NCBI RefSeq assembly: GCF_900176405.1
Contig: NZ_FWXJ01000006.1
Location: 62,001-126,000 of the forward strand
Direction: 5' to 3'
Length of the DNA stretch: 64,000 nucleotides
Source: Polynucleobacter kasalickyi
GTDB taxonomy: Bacteria > Pseudomonadota > Gammaproteobacteria > Burkholderiales > Burkholderiaceae
Shown here: positions 44,730 through 55,180 of the stretch, piece after piece
Position numbering within the stretch: position 1 is the stretch's first letter
Layout: the number at the start of each line of letters is the position of its first letter
The notes under the pieces: generated by a model
What the model was told of the DNA's origin: nothing
Databases searched by the model: none
Seen by the model: the letters and a program-made list of their open reading frames with translations, nothing else
Program-made: the position numbers and the translations under genes

Positions 44730-47240
44730 ATGCCTTCTGGTATGAATCGATTCATTTATTTTTTGAAACGTTACGCCCTAACTAGCGAATTAATTTGGCT
44801 GGGTTTAGCGCTTTGGATTTCGATTGCCTCATTAAGTAGTGTTACTTTTTTGATGGATCGATTGGATCAGACTTTTGAAAAAAATGCTCACGAATTGATT
44901 GGTGCTGACTTGTTAATTCGTGGCGATCAAGTGCTAAATCCTGTATTTGAAAATACGGCTAAACAACGGGGTTTGAGAACAGCTACAACGGTTGTTTTCC
45001 CAACCATGGCAAGGTTTGAAAATCAGTCAAAACTAGTTTCACTTAAGGCCGTCACTGAAAACTATCCTTTGCGAGGAAAGTTAACCTTAAAATTCGCTTC
45101 TAAAAAATTGGCTAGTAATGAAATTTGGATTGATGAACAATTAGCCAAACAACTTGATCTTTCTGTGGGAAACAGGATTGAATTAGGTAATAGTGAGTTC
45201 AAAATCACCGATATTATTCTTAAAGAAATGGATCGAGGTGCCGCATTTATGAATTTTTCGCCTCGAGTAATGATCCGGGCCGAAGATTTGACGCAGACGG
45301 CATTGTTAGGCTTAGGCAGTCGAGCCAATTACCGCTTATTATTAGCTGGTCAGGAGTCGAGTGACTTTAGAAGTGTGCAAAAGCAGGTGGATCAATTTCA
45401 AGAGTGGGCCAAAGAGCATATTTCTCAACAACAACTGCGAGGCGTAAAGATTGAGGGTGTAGAAAATGGTCAACCTATTGCAAGAAAAACAATTCTACAA
45501 GCCAATCGGATGATGTCCCTTGCCGCTTTGTTTACTGCAATGATTGCTGCGGTTGGTATTGCATTATCAACCCATCGATATGCTCAAAAAAATATTGTCA
45601 GTGTAGCCGTTTGGCGATGCTTTGGCGCCTCTCGCCGACAAGTTTTGGTGAGCCACCTGAAGCCACTGCTTACGATGGGAATGGTCGCCACCTTACTCGG
45701 TATCGGTACAGGCTATTTAACACATGAACTATTGTTGCATTGGGTAGGGTCATTGGTTGCTCAAGACATTATGCCAGCTAGCTTTTTACCGGTGATTTGG
45801 GCGTTCTTAGTGGCATTCACTTTATTATTGGGTTTTTCAGGACCTTCTTTATTGGAATTAACCATGATTTCTCCAATAACGGCCCTTCGCCAATTGGAGC
45901 ATAAGAAATCCAAGTGGTTTTTCCTCAGTATCGCAGCTAGTCTAGCAAGTTATGCCGTGCTCTTGATGGTTATCTCCCAAAATATTTACTTAAGCTTGGC
46001 AGTACTTGGAAGTTTTATCGCTGGAGCCATGGTAGTGATCATTTTTTCTTGGGTAATCTCTAAATGGATTGGCAAGTTCATTGCGGGGCTAAAGGATGCC
46101 CCCTTAGGGTTGAAATTTATTGGTCAAAGGATGTTCGGGGGAACTCAATTTACGGTAGTACAGATCACCTCCTTATCGATAGCCATGTTAGCGCTTTTAT
46201 TGTTAACGGTCATTAGAACGGATGTCTTGAGTACTTGGCAATCTTCGATTTCTCCTGAAGCACCCAATCGTTTTATTTTGAATATCACCCCAGAACAAAA
46301 GACTGATTTAGTGCAACAACTAGAAGGTGCTGGTATCGGGCAAGGATGGGACCTATATCCAATGGTTCGGGGAAGATTGGTGAAGGTCAATCAAAATACA
46401 GTGACCTCTGAAAGCTTTAGTGATGAGAATGCGAAGCGATTAATTGATCGCGAATTCAACCTATCCTATACGCAAAATTTACCCATCAAGAATTCTATTA
46501 TTGCTGGTAAATGGTTTGGCAATAGTGGCGACCCTCACGAGATTTCAATGGAAGCCGGGATTATGAAGTCACTTGGGTTAAAGTTGGGAGATCAAATTAG
46601 TTTTGATGTGGTTGGAGTAAATTATGATGTGACAATCACCTCTGTCAGAAAATTAGATTGGAATTCAATGAGGGTGAATTTTTTTGCAATCATGCCACCC
46701 CAACTACTGGCCGATTCACCACAAACTTGGATCATCGCCTATCGTCAATTACCGAATACGAGAGTAGATGACAAGATTGTTGAGCAATTTCCTAATGTGT
46801 CCGTCATTAATGTAGAGCAAACGATTGGCCAGGTAAATCAACTCCTAGGGCAATTATTTTATGCGGTGCAGGCCCTCTTTATTTTTGCTTTAGTTGCTGG
46901 ACTTATCGTATTGTTTATTTCAGTTTTAGGTGTTCAAACGAAACGTTTACGTGAAGCCGCTATTTTAAAAACCTATGGTGCAGATCAAAGCTATCTAAAT
47001 AGAGTTTGGTTTTACGAATTTATTTCGGTTGGGATTTTGGCTGGCCTTTTAAGTGGTAATATTGCCGGAATTTCAGCATGGTTTTTAGTAAAACACTTTT
47101 TAGAAACGGACATGGTCTATCCATTTTGGCTGATAGGATTAGCTATTGTTTTGGGAGTAGTGTGTAGTTTTGTTTCCGGCTTATACTTAAAGTACAAAAT
47201 AAGTAATGTCTCTACTGTGAAAATTCTACAAAGCTTTTAA
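44730..47240 (+). CDS. FtsX-like ABC permease (YbbP type) without adjacent ATPase
   Basis: 836 residues. N-terminal membrane helix (about 18-37), a periplasmic domain to about 250, a block of helices between about 258 and 490, a second periplasmic domain to about 700, and three final helices (about 712-740, 762-785 and 803-828). The doubled FtsX/MacB-type core with GVALSTHRYAQ-like and LGVQTKRLREAAILKTYGA segments matches YbbP-like permeases. Such proteins work with an ATPase of the LolD/YbbA kind, not found next to this gene. ATG 44730 directly follows the SDR stop; ATG 44742 is a possible alternative. Confidence 0.82.
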   Translation: MPSGMNRFIYFLKRYALTSELIWLGLALWISIASLSSVTFLMDRLDQTFEKNAHELIGADLLIRGDQVLNPVFENTAKQRGLRTATTVVFPTMARFENQSKLVSLKAVTENYPLRGKLTLKFASKKLASNEIWIDEQLAKQLDLSVGNRIELGNSEFKITDIILKEMDRGAAFMNFSPRVMIRAEDLTQTALLGLGSRANYRLLLAGQESSDFRSVQKQVDQFQEWAKEHISQQQLRGVKIEGVENGQPIARKTILQANRMMSLAALFTAMIAAVGIALSTHRYAQKNIVSVAVWRCFGASRRQVLVSHLKPLLTMGMVATLLGIGTGYLTHELLLHWVGSLVAQDIMPASFLPVIWAFLVAFTLLLGFSGPSLLELTMISPITALRQLEHKKSKWFFLSIAASLASYAVLLMVISQNIYLSLAVLGSFIAGAMVVIIFSWVISKWIGKFIAGLKDAPLGLKFIGQRMFGGTQFTVVQITSLSIAMLALLLLTVIRTDVLSTWQSSISPEAPNRFILNITPEQKTDLVQQLEGAGIGQGWDLYPMVRGRLVKVNQNTVTSESFSDENAKRLIDREFNLSYTQNLPIKNSIIAGKWFGNSGDPHEISMEAGIMKSLGLKLGDQISFDVVGVNYDVTITSVRKLDWNSMRVNFFAIMPPQLLADSPQTWIIAYRQLPNTRVDDKIVEQFPNVSVINVEQTIGQVNQLLGQLFYAVQALFIFALVAGLIVLFISVLGVQTKRLREAAILKTYGADQSYLNRVWFYEFISVGILAGLLSGNIAGISAWFLVKHFLETDMVYPFWLIGLAIVLGVVCSFVSGLYLKYKISNVSTVKILQSF

Positions 47241-47242
47241 AG

Positions 47243-47647
47243 ATGAGTGAATCAACCAATCCTGCTGTGCCAACCTTGTTTGAAGAAATTGGGGGGCTTC
47301 ATAAGATCAAGGAAATAGTGGATCAATTTTATGATTTGATGGAGCTGGATCCACAATTTGCTGAGCTTAGAAAATTACACCCGAATCAACTCGACACCTC
47401 TCGCGAAAAACTGACCATGTTTTTATCGGGATGGACTGGCGGACCTAATTTATATATTGAAAAATATGGACACCCCAAACTTCGCGCACGTCACTTACCA
47501 TTTCCCATTAATCTAGAAATGCGAGATCAATGGTTGCGTTGTATGGGGCAGGCGATGGTTGATCTAGATTTGCCAGAACCACTATGGGAGCGATTACTCA
47601 AAGCCTTTTACGAGACAGCTGATTGGATGCGTAATCAGGCAAATTGA
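47243..47647 (+). CDS. Group II truncated haemoglobin
   Basis: 134 residues of the trHbO type. Markers are LFEEIGGLHKIKEIVDQFYD, FLSGWTGGPNLYIEKYGHP, and RHLPFPINLEMRDQWL (proximal His region). These haem proteins bind oxygen and are linked to oxygen or NO handling. Two bases after the permease stop, so it is probably the last gene of a uup-SDR-permease-globin transcript. No link between these functions is evident. Confidence 0.93.
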   Translation: MSESTNPAVPTLFEEIGGLHKIKEIVDQFYDLMELDPQFAELRKLHPNQLDTSREKLTMFLSGWTGGPNLYIEKYGHPKLRARHLPFPINLEMRDQWLRCMGQAMVDLDLPEPLWERLLKAFYETADWMRNQAN

Positions 47648-47689
47648 CATGAACGGTTAACTGAACGGAGGCCATTGATGCAGAACAAC

Positions 47690-48220
47690 TTATTTATTTT
47701 TAGGTAACTGAATAAGTTTGGTTTTAGCAAGGCGATCAACTAGAGATTGTCTGCCATTGATCCGGTCTTTGTCAAAAAGACAAGTAAGCGGCCAAAACAC
47801 CAAAGCCATAAAAAACATCAATTCAATGGTTGGCCAGTTACCTATAGAGTGCCCCAATATCATCTTCAAAGCGCCGTAAATGATGACGGTAGGAATTAAC
47901 CATAGCGTACTCAAGGCATACCTGATCAATCCTTGATTTTTACTTAAAAGGTTCCCCTCTAAGTCCACCAGTTTGACATGCCAAGTTTGCATTGCTAAAG
48001 TTTGACCAGTGTTTTTCCAGTACCAAACAAAATATACCCCAAATAACAAATAGACAATACCAAACGCTAGCCAACTAGGCAGTTGAATATTAAAAAGAAT
48101 ACCCAATAATAGGGTTGGAACTAAATATCCAAGGGCCCATACGCCCAATAAAATGAGCATCTCATACAGACCAACATAAATACGGCGTTTAATTGTTACT
48201 GCAGGGTAAAAATTATCCAT
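47690..48220 (-). CDS. RDD-family membrane protein
   Basis: 176 residues. The RDD domain starts near residue 8 with IKRRIYVGLYEMLILLG (Arg of the RDD motif) and has three or four membrane helices; a later DKDRINGRQSLVDRLAKTKLI carries the family's second conserved part. Function of RDD proteins is not settled, with ion transport suggested for some. Last gene of the minus-strand operon with the ECF sigma factor, DUF3619 and DUF3106 genes. Confidence 0.86.
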   Translation of the reverse strand: MDNFYPAVTIKRRIYVGLYEMLILLGVWALGYLVPTLLLGILFNIQLPSWLAFGIVYLLFGVYFVWYWKNTGQTLAMQTWHVKLVDLEGNLLSKNQGLIRYALSTLWLIPTVIIYGALKMILGHSIGNWPTIELMFFMALVFWPLTCLFDKDRINGRQSLVDRLAKTKLIQLPKNK

Positions 48221-48256
48221 AATGGGAATTCTTGAAAAGATATCTCAGATTAACAA

Positions 48257-48790
48257 TTAATTTGTTTTTAGAGAGGGGGAGTTAACCAAAGAAGGTTTTT
48301 TTTGTTTTTTGGAAAGAGCGTGTTCCGCTAATTCTTTTTTTTCTTCTGCGGAGAGTTGTTGGTAGGCCTCCCATGCTTCGAGTTTCTGATCATTAGAAAT
48401 GGCCAGCGAATTGAGATAATTAGCTCTTGCAATTCTCTTTTCATTGATGGGTAATTTAGACCAATCTGCCATTCTAGATTTGAGACGTTCTTTTTCGGTA
48501 TTTGTTAAGTTGTCATAGCGATTCGCCAATTGAATCCACTTAACTCTTTGATCAACAGTTAAATTGGGCCAATCTTCCTCAAGGGAAGAGAGTATTTCTT
48601 TTTGTACCGTAGATAAGTCTGTCCAATTCGATGCTTTAGCAATGCTACTACCACCAATTAAAGGGAGCGATTGAGCATGTAATGGAGATTGATGAACCGA
48701 GACGACTGTCAAAACAAGAGAGACCAAAATCCATGTTAAAGATTTTGGATGGTGCAATAAATTTTGTTTTTCTAGTGCTATGAGTTTCAT
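48257..48790 (-). CDS. DUF3106 exported protein
   Basis: 177 residues from ATG 48790. A long signal peptide ends near VSVHQSPLHAQS. The mature protein is built from repeated Trp-containing helical segments of the type WTDLSTVQKEIL, WPNLTVDQRVKWIQLANRY, WSKLPINEKRIARANYL, which define DUF3106; the C-terminus is rich in Lys/Glu. The repeats echo Heat-shock/CpxP-like spy helices, which is only an impression. Start and preceding stop share one base (TGATG), so it is coupled to the DUF3619 gene. Confidence 0.82.
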   Translation of the reverse strand: MKLIALEKQNLLHHPKSLTWILVSLVLTVVSVHQSPLHAQSLPLIGGSSIAKASNWTDLSTVQKEILSSLEEDWPNLTVDQRVKWIQLANRYDNLTNTEKERLKSRMADWSKLPINEKRIARANYLNSLAISNDQKLEAWEAYQQLSAEEKKELAEHALSKKQKKPSLVNSPSLKTN

Positions 48791-49317
48791 CAAGGATTCT
48801 GACTAGCATCTTTAACAGCAACCGTATGAGCGGAATCTTCAACCATTACTGGCGTTTTATTCATATCGGCTTGTTCTTTTTCAGACTCTTTGCGTTGAAT
48901 CATTTCTTTCAGGAATACTCTAAATCCTTCGTCCGCATAAGCATCTGGAGGCACAGAATCACTAAGGATGGCGGTATCTAAATCAGCTATATCGCTAATT
49001 CTAGAGTTAGATTGCCAATCGACTACGAAATAAAGAACAATCGCTGTTACAAGGATCATGCCGATCCAATTAACTGAGGATCTTAAATTTAGTAAATCAA
49101 AAGTACTTGAAGAGCTGGCTTGAGAGCTTTTTTTCTGCTTTGAAAGCGCAATTGCTCGTGAGTTTTCTAGTCGAGCCAAAACTCGGGGAGAAAGATGTTT
49201 GAGTTCTCTATCGAGAGAAATGGCAACTGTTTTACCAATCTGGTCAACAATTAACTCTTCTGACTGATACCCACTAGCGTGTTCGTCAGTTAAATGTATT
49301 TGATTTGTAGTATTCAT
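48790..49317 (-). CDS. DUF3619 protein, candidate anti-sigma factor
   Basis: 175 residues from ATG 49317 (MNTTNQIHLTDE), with a GTG three codons earlier as alternative. The N-terminal 70 residues are cytoplasmic and helical (LDRELKHLSPRVLARLENSR, the DUF3619 mark), one membrane helix lies at about 85-104 (IGMILVTAIVLYFVVDW), and the rest faces the periplasm. Gene order (sigma factor, then single-span protein) and topology are those of an anti-sigma factor; direct evidence is lacking. Followed by DUF3106 with a one-base overlap. Confidence 0.8.
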   Translation of the reverse strand: MNTTNQIHLTDEHASGYQSEELIVDQIGKTVAISLDRELKHLSPRVLARLENSRAIALSKQKKSSQASSSSTFDLLNLRSSVNWIGMILVTAIVLYFVVDWQSNSRISDIADLDTAILSDSVPPDAYADEGFRVFLKEMIQRKESEKEQADMNKTPVMVEDSAHTVAVKDASQNP

Positions 49318-49337
49318 TATGTTCACATTTACCCGTT

Positions 49338-49904
49338 TTAGAAATTAATACCCAATTTTTTTAGTGCAGCAGCCAAACTTTGACTTGCTCTAGAACAATG
49401 CGTTTTCACGCTTCCCTCCGACACTCCCATAATTTGGGCAGTTTCAGAAATGTCTAGCTCTTCCCAGTAACGCATGAGGAAGGCTTCGCGTTGACGTTTT
49501 GGCAATTTTTCTATCTCTTTTTCTAAAATTGTTGAAAGTTCCATTCTTTCAAGCTGTTTAGAAGACTCTTGTCCAAAAAGCGCATCCTCAGGATTTTCAA
49601 AAAACTCTTCAGGATCAATGTCTTCACCGTCGCTGTTTTTCCCAAATTTTGAAAAGAGGGTAACCCAAGTATTTCTTACTTTTTGCCTACGAAACCAGTC
49701 TTTTGTACAGTTTTGCACAATTCTTGTAAAAAGTGGGGGTAATTCATTAATATTTCTATCCCCATAGCTTTCCGATAACTTGATCATGGCATCTTGAATG
49801 ATGTCTAATGCAGCTTCTTCATCTCGAACGGCAAACAATACCTGTTTAAAGGCACGCTTTTCGCTAGAAATTAGGAAATCAGAAAGTTCTTTTTTTGAAG
49901 CCAT
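49338..49904 (-). CDS. ECF RNA polymerase sigma factor
   Basis: 188 residues with region 2 (DEEAALDIIQDAMIKLSE, then LFTRIVQNCTKDWFRR for -10 recognition) and region 4 (LPKRQREAFLMRYWEELDIS, then the helix-turn-helix AQIMGVSEGSVKTHCSRA). An acidic linker (about 88-110) separates them. First gene of a four-gene operon with DUF3619, DUF3106 and RDD. The regulon cannot be read here, but such operons are often autoregulated. Divergent from ilvI with a 199-base gap. Confidence 0.92.
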   Translation of the reverse strand: MASKKELSDFLISSEKRAFKQVLFAVRDEEAALDIIQDAMIKLSESYGDRNINELPPLFTRIVQNCTKDWFRRQKVRNTWVTLFSKFGKNSDGEDIDPEEFFENPEDALFGQESSKQLERMELSTILEKEIEKLPKRQREAFLMRYWEELDISETAQIMGVSEGSVKTHCSRASQSLAAALKKLGINF

Positions 49905-49960
49905 AGCATGATTTTAGTATGCATTTTGAAAAATTGTAGATAAAAAACATTGAAATGTAA

Positions 49961-49966
49961 TATAAT
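49961..49966 (+). promoter_or_regulatory. Candidate -10 element upstream of ilvI
   Basis: A perfect TATAAT in the sigma/ilvI intergenic region, about 138 bases upstream of ilvI. No good -35 at 16-18 bases. I see no leader peptide or terminator between it and ilvI, unlike the leuA leader. Confidence 0.4.
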
Positions 49967-50103
49967 TTACGATCCGCTTGTACTAACCTTTCAAAAGATG
50001 GATTGGAATCAAACAAGCATTAGCCGCCCTAAGTCAAGTCAAAAGCATGAATACGGGCAGACCAAACAATTTTTTGCCGAAAATTGCAAAGGACTTTTAA
50101 AAA

Positions 50104-51888
50104 ATGAATTCAATAAACGAAGCAGTACCTTCTCATTCAATTAATACCCCCACCCAAGAAGAGCTTTCTAATGCCCCAGTCATTATTGGTGCAGAGATTC
50201 TCGTTCGTGCTTTAGCCGAAGAAGGGGTCGATTTTGTTTGGGGATATCCCGGTGGATCTGTCTTATATATTTATGATGAGATTCACAAACAAGATAAATT
50301 CGAACATATCCTAGTTCGTCATGAACAAGGCGCTGTCCATGCTGCCGATGGATATGCCAGAGCCACAGGAAAAGTTGGTGTGGCACTCGTCACTTCAGGG
50401 CCAGGTGTTACCAATGCCGTGACTGGTATTGCTACAGCCTACATGGACTCCATACCACTCGTAGTAATTACTGGAAACGTTCCTTCCCACATGATTGGTG
50501 AAGATGCTTTCCAAGAATGTGACACAGTTGGTATTACACGTCCAATCGTAAAGCATAACTTTTTGGTTAAAGATGCTAAAGACTTAGCACTAACCATTAA
50601 GAAAGCGTTCCATATTGCTAGAACTGGCCGTCCAGGACCAGTAGTCATTGATATACCCAAAGATATTTCATTCCAAAAAGCGGCTTATGTTTATCCAAAA
50701 GAGATAGAAATGCGCTCTTATAATCCAGTAGTTCGTGGTCATTCTGGACAAATAAGAAAAGCTGTTGGCATGTTACTTGAGGCTCAAAGACCATACATTT
50801 ATTCAGGTGGTGGTGTGATTCTAGCCAATGCCTCTGAAGAGTTAAAAGAGTTTGCAGAGTTATTAGGCTTCCCAGTAACCAACACATTGATGGGATTAGG
50901 TGGTTTTCCAGGTACCAATCCACAATTTGTGGGAATGCTCGGAATGCATGGTACATATGAAGCAAATATGTCCATGCAACATTCAGATGTGGTCATTGCC
51001 ATTGGTGCGAGATTTGATGATCGTGTGATTGGTAATCCAGGTCACTTCATGAGTGTTCCAAGAAAAGTGATTCATATTGATATTGATCCATCCGTGATTT
51101 CAAAGAGAGTTCGCGCTGATGTGCCGATTGTTGGTAATTTAAAAGAAATCTTAGTGGATATGATTGCCCAAATCCGTGCATCGGGTGGTTATAAAAATAA
51201 GGACAGTTTGCAAAATTGGTGGGGTCAAATTAATGAATGGCGTAAAGTCGATTGTTTAAAGTTTGATCGAAAATCAGAGATTGTTAAACCTCAATACGTA
51301 GTAGAAACACTTTGCAAACTCACCAATGGCGATGCCTTTATTTGTTCAGATGTTGGTCAACATCAAATGTGGGCCGCGCAGTTTTATAAATATAACAAGC
51401 CACGTCGTTGGATTAACTCTGGTGGTTTAGGCACTATGGGTGTTGGTCTACCATATGCGATGGGTGTCAAGAAAGCATTTCCTAATGAAGAAGTGTGCAC
51501 AATTACTGGGGAAGGTTCAATCCAGATGTGTATTCAGGAACTGTCTACTTGCTTGCAATATGAAACACCTATCAAGATCATTTCCTTGAATAATCGTTAT
51601 TTGGGAATGGTACGCCAATGGCAAGAGTTGAGTTATAGCAAACGTTATTCCCACTCATACATGGATTCTTTGCCTGATTTTGTAAAGTTAGCTGAGGCTT
51701 ATGGTCACGTCGGTATGAGAATTGAAAAATCCTCTGATGTTGAAGGAGCTTTGAGAGAAGCCTTAAAACTCAAAAACAGAACAGTGTTTATGGATTTTCA
51801 AACAGACCCAACTGAAAATGTTTGGCCAATGGTTGAAGCGGGTAAGGGTATTACGGACATGTTACTTGGTGGAGAGGATAAGGAATGA
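50104..51888 (+). CDS. ilvI: Acetolactate synthase large subunit
   Basis: TPP-dependent enzyme making acetolactate or acetohydroxybutyrate, the first common step of valine, leucine and isoleucine synthesis. 594 residues: the TPP-activating Glu in VRHEQGAVHAADGYARATG, a central FAD-binding domain, and the TPP-Mg motif TGEGSIQM...NNRYLG near the C-terminus. First gene of ilvI-ilvH-ilvC; the stop overlaps the small subunit start (ATGA). Confidence 0.96.
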   Translation: MNSINEAVPSHSINTPTQEELSNAPVIIGAEILVRALAEEGVDFVWGYPGGSVLYIYDEIHKQDKFEHILVRHEQGAVHAADGYARATGKVGVALVTSGPGVTNAVTGIATAYMDSIPLVVITGNVPSHMIGEDAFQECDTVGITRPIVKHNFLVKDAKDLALTIKKAFHIARTGRPGPVVIDIPKDISFQKAAYVYPKEIEMRSYNPVVRGHSGQIRKAVGMLLEAQRPYIYSGGGVILANASEELKEFAELLGFPVTNTLMGLGGFPGTNPQFVGMLGMHGTYEANMSMQHSDVVIAIGARFDDRVIGNPGHFMSVPRKVIHIDIDPSVISKRVRADVPIVGNLKEILVDMIAQIRASGGYKNKDSLQNWWGQINEWRKVDCLKFDRKSEIVKPQYVVETLCKLTNGDAFICSDVGQHQMWAAQFYKYNKPRRWINSGGLGTMGVGLPYAMGVKKAFPNEEVCTITGEGSIQMCIQELSTCLQYETPIKIISLNNRYLGMVRQWQELSYSKRYSHSYMDSLPDFVKLAEAYGHVGMRIEKSSDVEGALREALKLKNRTVFMDFQTDPTENVWPMVEAGKGITDMLLGGEDKE

Positions 51889-52376
51889 GACATATTATTT
51901 CAGTGCTCCTAGAAAATGAACCTGGAGCCTTATCTAGGGTAGTAGGGTTATTTTCTGCCAGAGGTTATAACATCGAAAGTTTGACTGTTGCTCCTACAGA
52001 GGATGCTTCTTTGTCTAGGATGACAATCGTCACAACCGGTTCAGATGAAGTAATTGAACAGATTACTAAGCATCTTAACCGTCTTGTTGAGGTCGTAAAA
52101 GTTTATGACCTTAGCGAGGGCTCTCATATTGAACGTGAATTAATGTTAATTAAGGTGCGTGCTGTTGGTAAAGAGCGTGAAGAAATGAAACGAACTGCTG
52201 ATATTTTCAGAGGTCGAGTCATTGATGTAACTGATAAGAGTTACACGATTGAGCTAACTGGTGATTCATCTAAATTAGACGCATTTATTGAAGCTCTGGA
52301 TAAATCTGCTATCTTAGAAACGGTCAGAACAGGTGCCTCAGGAATTGGTCGTGGTGAAAGAATTTTACGAGTCTAA
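51885..52376 (+). CDS. ilvH: Acetolactate synthase small (regulatory) subunit
   Basis: 163 residues. The N-terminal ACT domain (RHIISVLLENEPGALSRVVG, then GYNIESLTVAPTED) binds valine for feedback inhibition; the C-terminal half has ELMLIKVRA and the usual GASGIGRGERILRV end. Overlaps ilvI by 4 bases, which favours balanced translation of the complex. Confidence 0.96.
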   Translation: MRHIISVLLENEPGALSRVVGLFSARGYNIESLTVAPTEDASLSRMTIVTTGSDEVIEQITKHLNRLVEVVKVYDLSEGSHIERELMLIKVRAVGKEREEMKRTADIFRGRVIDVTDKSYTIELTGDSSKLDAFIEALDKSAILETVRTGASGIGRGERILRV

Positions 52377-52404
52377 TCGATTGGTAATCTTTAGTTGTAG
52401 TTAA

Positions 52405-53451
<1,047 letters not shown>

Positions 53452-53473
53452 ACTAGGAAAACTCTAATAATCC

Positions 53474-54121
53474 ATGACATATAACCATCCCCTCATCGCA
53501 AAAGAAGGCTGGCCATTTTTAATCGGCACCGGTCTAGTAGTCCTTTTAGTCACATATTTTGCAGGGATGGTCTATGCATGGCCATTTTGGATTATTTTCC
53601 TTTTTGTATTACAGTTTTTTCGTGACCCGCCACGTTTGTTGCCCATTGCTGAAAATGCAGTTTTAGCTCCAGCTGATGGTCGGGTCATTATTGTTGAAAA
53701 AACTGAAGATCCTTATGCGCAGAGACCAGCGTTAAAGATTAGTATTTTTATGAATGTATTTAATGTGCATTCAAATCGCATCGCAGTAAATGGACGTATC
53801 TCAAAAATCGAGTATTTTCCCGGTAAATTCTTGAATGCTGATTTTGATAAGGCATCCTTGGAAAATGAACGTAATGCTATCGTCATTAATACGGCAAGGC
53901 ATACCATTACTCTTGTACAAGTTGCAGGTTTAATTGCACGTAGAATTCTTTGCTATGCAAGGGTAGGTGATGTTGTAAAAAAAGGTGAGCGTTATGGCTT
54001 CATTCGCTTCGGGTCGAGGGTTGATGTGTATTTACCTTTGGATGCTGAACCTTTAGTCGCCGTGGGAGATAAGGTTTCTGCTACTTCCTCATTACTAGCA
54101 ATTATTCCAAACTTAGACTGA
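53474..54121 (+). CDS. psd: Phosphatidylserine decarboxylase (short, archaeal-type form)
   Basis: Makes phosphatidylethanolamine from phosphatidylserine. 215 residues, the short proenzyme class with one or two N-terminal membrane segments (about 14-49). Self-cleavage should occur in [11 protein letters not shown], giving a pyruvoyl group from the serine. Further marks: [11 protein letters not shown] and [11 protein letters not shown]. Overlaps pssA by one base (TGATG), so both steps of PE synthesis are coupled. Confidence 0.94.
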   Translation: MTYNHPLIAKEGWPFLIGTGLVVLLVTYFAGMVYAWPFWIIFLFVLQFFRDPPRLLPIAENAVLAPADGRVIIVEKTEDPYAQRPALKISIFMNVFNVHSNRIAVNGRISKIEYFPGKFLNADFDKASLENERNAIVINTARHTITLVQVAGLIARRILCYARVGDVVKKGERYGFIRFGSRVDVYLPLDAEPLVAVGDKVSATSSLLAIIPNLD

Positions 54122-54993
54122 TGCCCTATTCATCCAAAAAGACAAAAAAAGCGAAGCATGTTCGCCCACGCATCTTTAGTCGTAGTCGTCAAAAACAACA
54201 AAATTTAGAAACTGAACCAACATCTAACCCCGATGTAGAGGACTATTTCACAGTAAGACCGAGAAGTAAGGCAATTTATCTGTTGCCAAATGCATTTACT
54301 ACTGCAGCATTGTTTTTTGGATTTTTTTCTATTGTTCAAGCAATGAATCAAAAATGGGAAATGGCAGCTATTGCCATTTTCTGTTCATTAGTATTAGATG
54401 GTATGGATGGTCGTGTTGCTAGAATGACCAACACTCAAAGCGCGTTTGGTGAGCAATATGATTCCTTAGCTGATATGGTTTCATTTGGAGTTGCACCAGC
54501 GCTAGTAGCCTATGAATGGGCACTAAAGGGACTTGGCAGATGGGGATGGTTAGCAGCTTTTGTTTATTGTGCCGGGGCGGCATTGCGCTTGGCTCGGTTC
54601 AATATTTCTACCAATGTCGTCGATAAGCGTTTTTTCCAAGGGTTACCTAGCCCAGCAGCGGCGTCGATCATTGCCGGATTCGTTTGGTTAGCTGAGGATA
54701 ATAAATTGCCAGTAAATTCTTATGCGATTCCATGGACTATGTTTTTCCTTACTATTTACGCTGGAACCACGATGGTTTCAAATGTTACTTTCTACAGTGG
54801 CAAAGCTTTAGATATTAAATATAAGGTACCCTTTGGTGTTATGTTATTGGTGATTTTGGCTTTTGTGCTTATTTCAAGTGACCCACCACTCATATTGTTT
54901 TGTTTATTTGTGATTTATGCATTGTCCGGTTATATAAGGTGGATTTGGTTGTTCTTGAGAAACAATAAAAACAAATCATCAAGCATTACTTAA
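54121..54993 (+). CDS. pssA: CDP-diacylglycerol-serine O-phosphatidyltransferase
   Basis: Membrane enzyme of the CDP-alcohol phosphatidyltransferase family, making phosphatidylserine. 290 residues: a basic N-terminal tail of about 50 residues, then about six to eight helices. Catalytic motif D-G-x2-A-R...G-x3-D-x3-D is seen as LDGMDGRVARMTNTQSAFG then EQYDSLADMVSF. Last gene before the leuA attenuator; no terminator is obvious before the leuL promoter. Confidence 0.94.
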   Translation: MPYSSKKTKKAKHVRPRIFSRSRQKQQNLETEPTSNPDVEDYFTVRPRSKAIYLLPNAFTTAALFFGFFSIVQAMNQKWEMAAIAIFCSLVLDGMDGRVARMTNTQSAFGEQYDSLADMVSFGVAPALVAYEWALKGLGRWGWLAAFVYCAGAALRLARFNISTNVVDKRFFQGLPSPAAASIIAGFVWLAEDNKLPVNSYAIPWTMFFLTIYAGTTMVSNVTFYSGKALDIKYKVPFGVMLLVILAFVLISSDPPLILFCLFVIYALSGYIRWIWLFLRNNKNKSSSIT

Positions 54994-55003
54994 ATTATCA
55001 CAA

Positions 55004-55032
55004 ATGACATCTCTTTTAATTAGGTGTATGAT
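55004..55032 (+). promoter_or_regulatory. Promoter of the leuA leader transcript
   Basis: -35 ATGACA (55004-55009, 5 of 6 consensus), 17-base spacer, -10 TATGAT (55027-55032, 5 of 6). Transcription should start about seven bases after the -10, at or within a base of 55039, which is the A of the leader-peptide ATG. Confidence 0.65.
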
Positions 55033-55038
55033 AAACCC

Positions 55039-55125
55039 ATGAATACGAATATTTTTGCATTATTATTACTAAAGCTTTTAGAACTGGACCACGCATTTGG
55101 GGTTCGTGAGAATACGCTTGAGTAA
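55039..55125 (+). CDS. leuL: leuA leader peptide (28 residues, leucine-rich)
   Basis: Codons 8-16 read Leu-Leu-Leu-Leu-Lys-Leu-Leu-Glu-Leu, seven leucines in nine codons, with another Leu at 27; three in a row are the rare-type TTA. Total 28 codons, stop TAA at 55123-55125. Followed by a terminator hairpin and leuA. This is the layout of an amino-acid-sensing attenuator: a ribosome that stalls on Leu codons should free the antiterminator. The start codon coincides with the predicted transcription start, so translation is probably leaderless; a GGTG 13 bases upstream would not be in the mRNA. Confidence 0.82.
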   Translation: MNTNIFALLLLKLLELDHAFGVRENTLE

Positions 55126-55180
55126 CAAATATAAGCAAATAACAATCACAAACCCCAGCTAATAGCTGGGGTTTTTATTT
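55098..55180 (+). terminator. leuA attenuator: terminator with competing antiterminator
   Basis: Terminator: AACCCCAGCT (55151-55160) with AGCTGGGGTT (55164-55173), loop AAT, followed by T-run to 55180. Antiterminator: TGGGGTT at 55098-55104, inside the leader-peptide gene, can pair with AACCCCA (55151-55157), the same arm the terminator uses. Ribosome position on the leader ORF would decide between the two. Confidence 0.8.

Noticed and set aside
49998..50144. Possible ilv leader peptide upstream of ilvI
   Set aside because: The short frame from ATG 49998 has no run of Leu, Val or Ile codons, overlaps the ilvI start out of frame, and no terminator or antiterminator follows.
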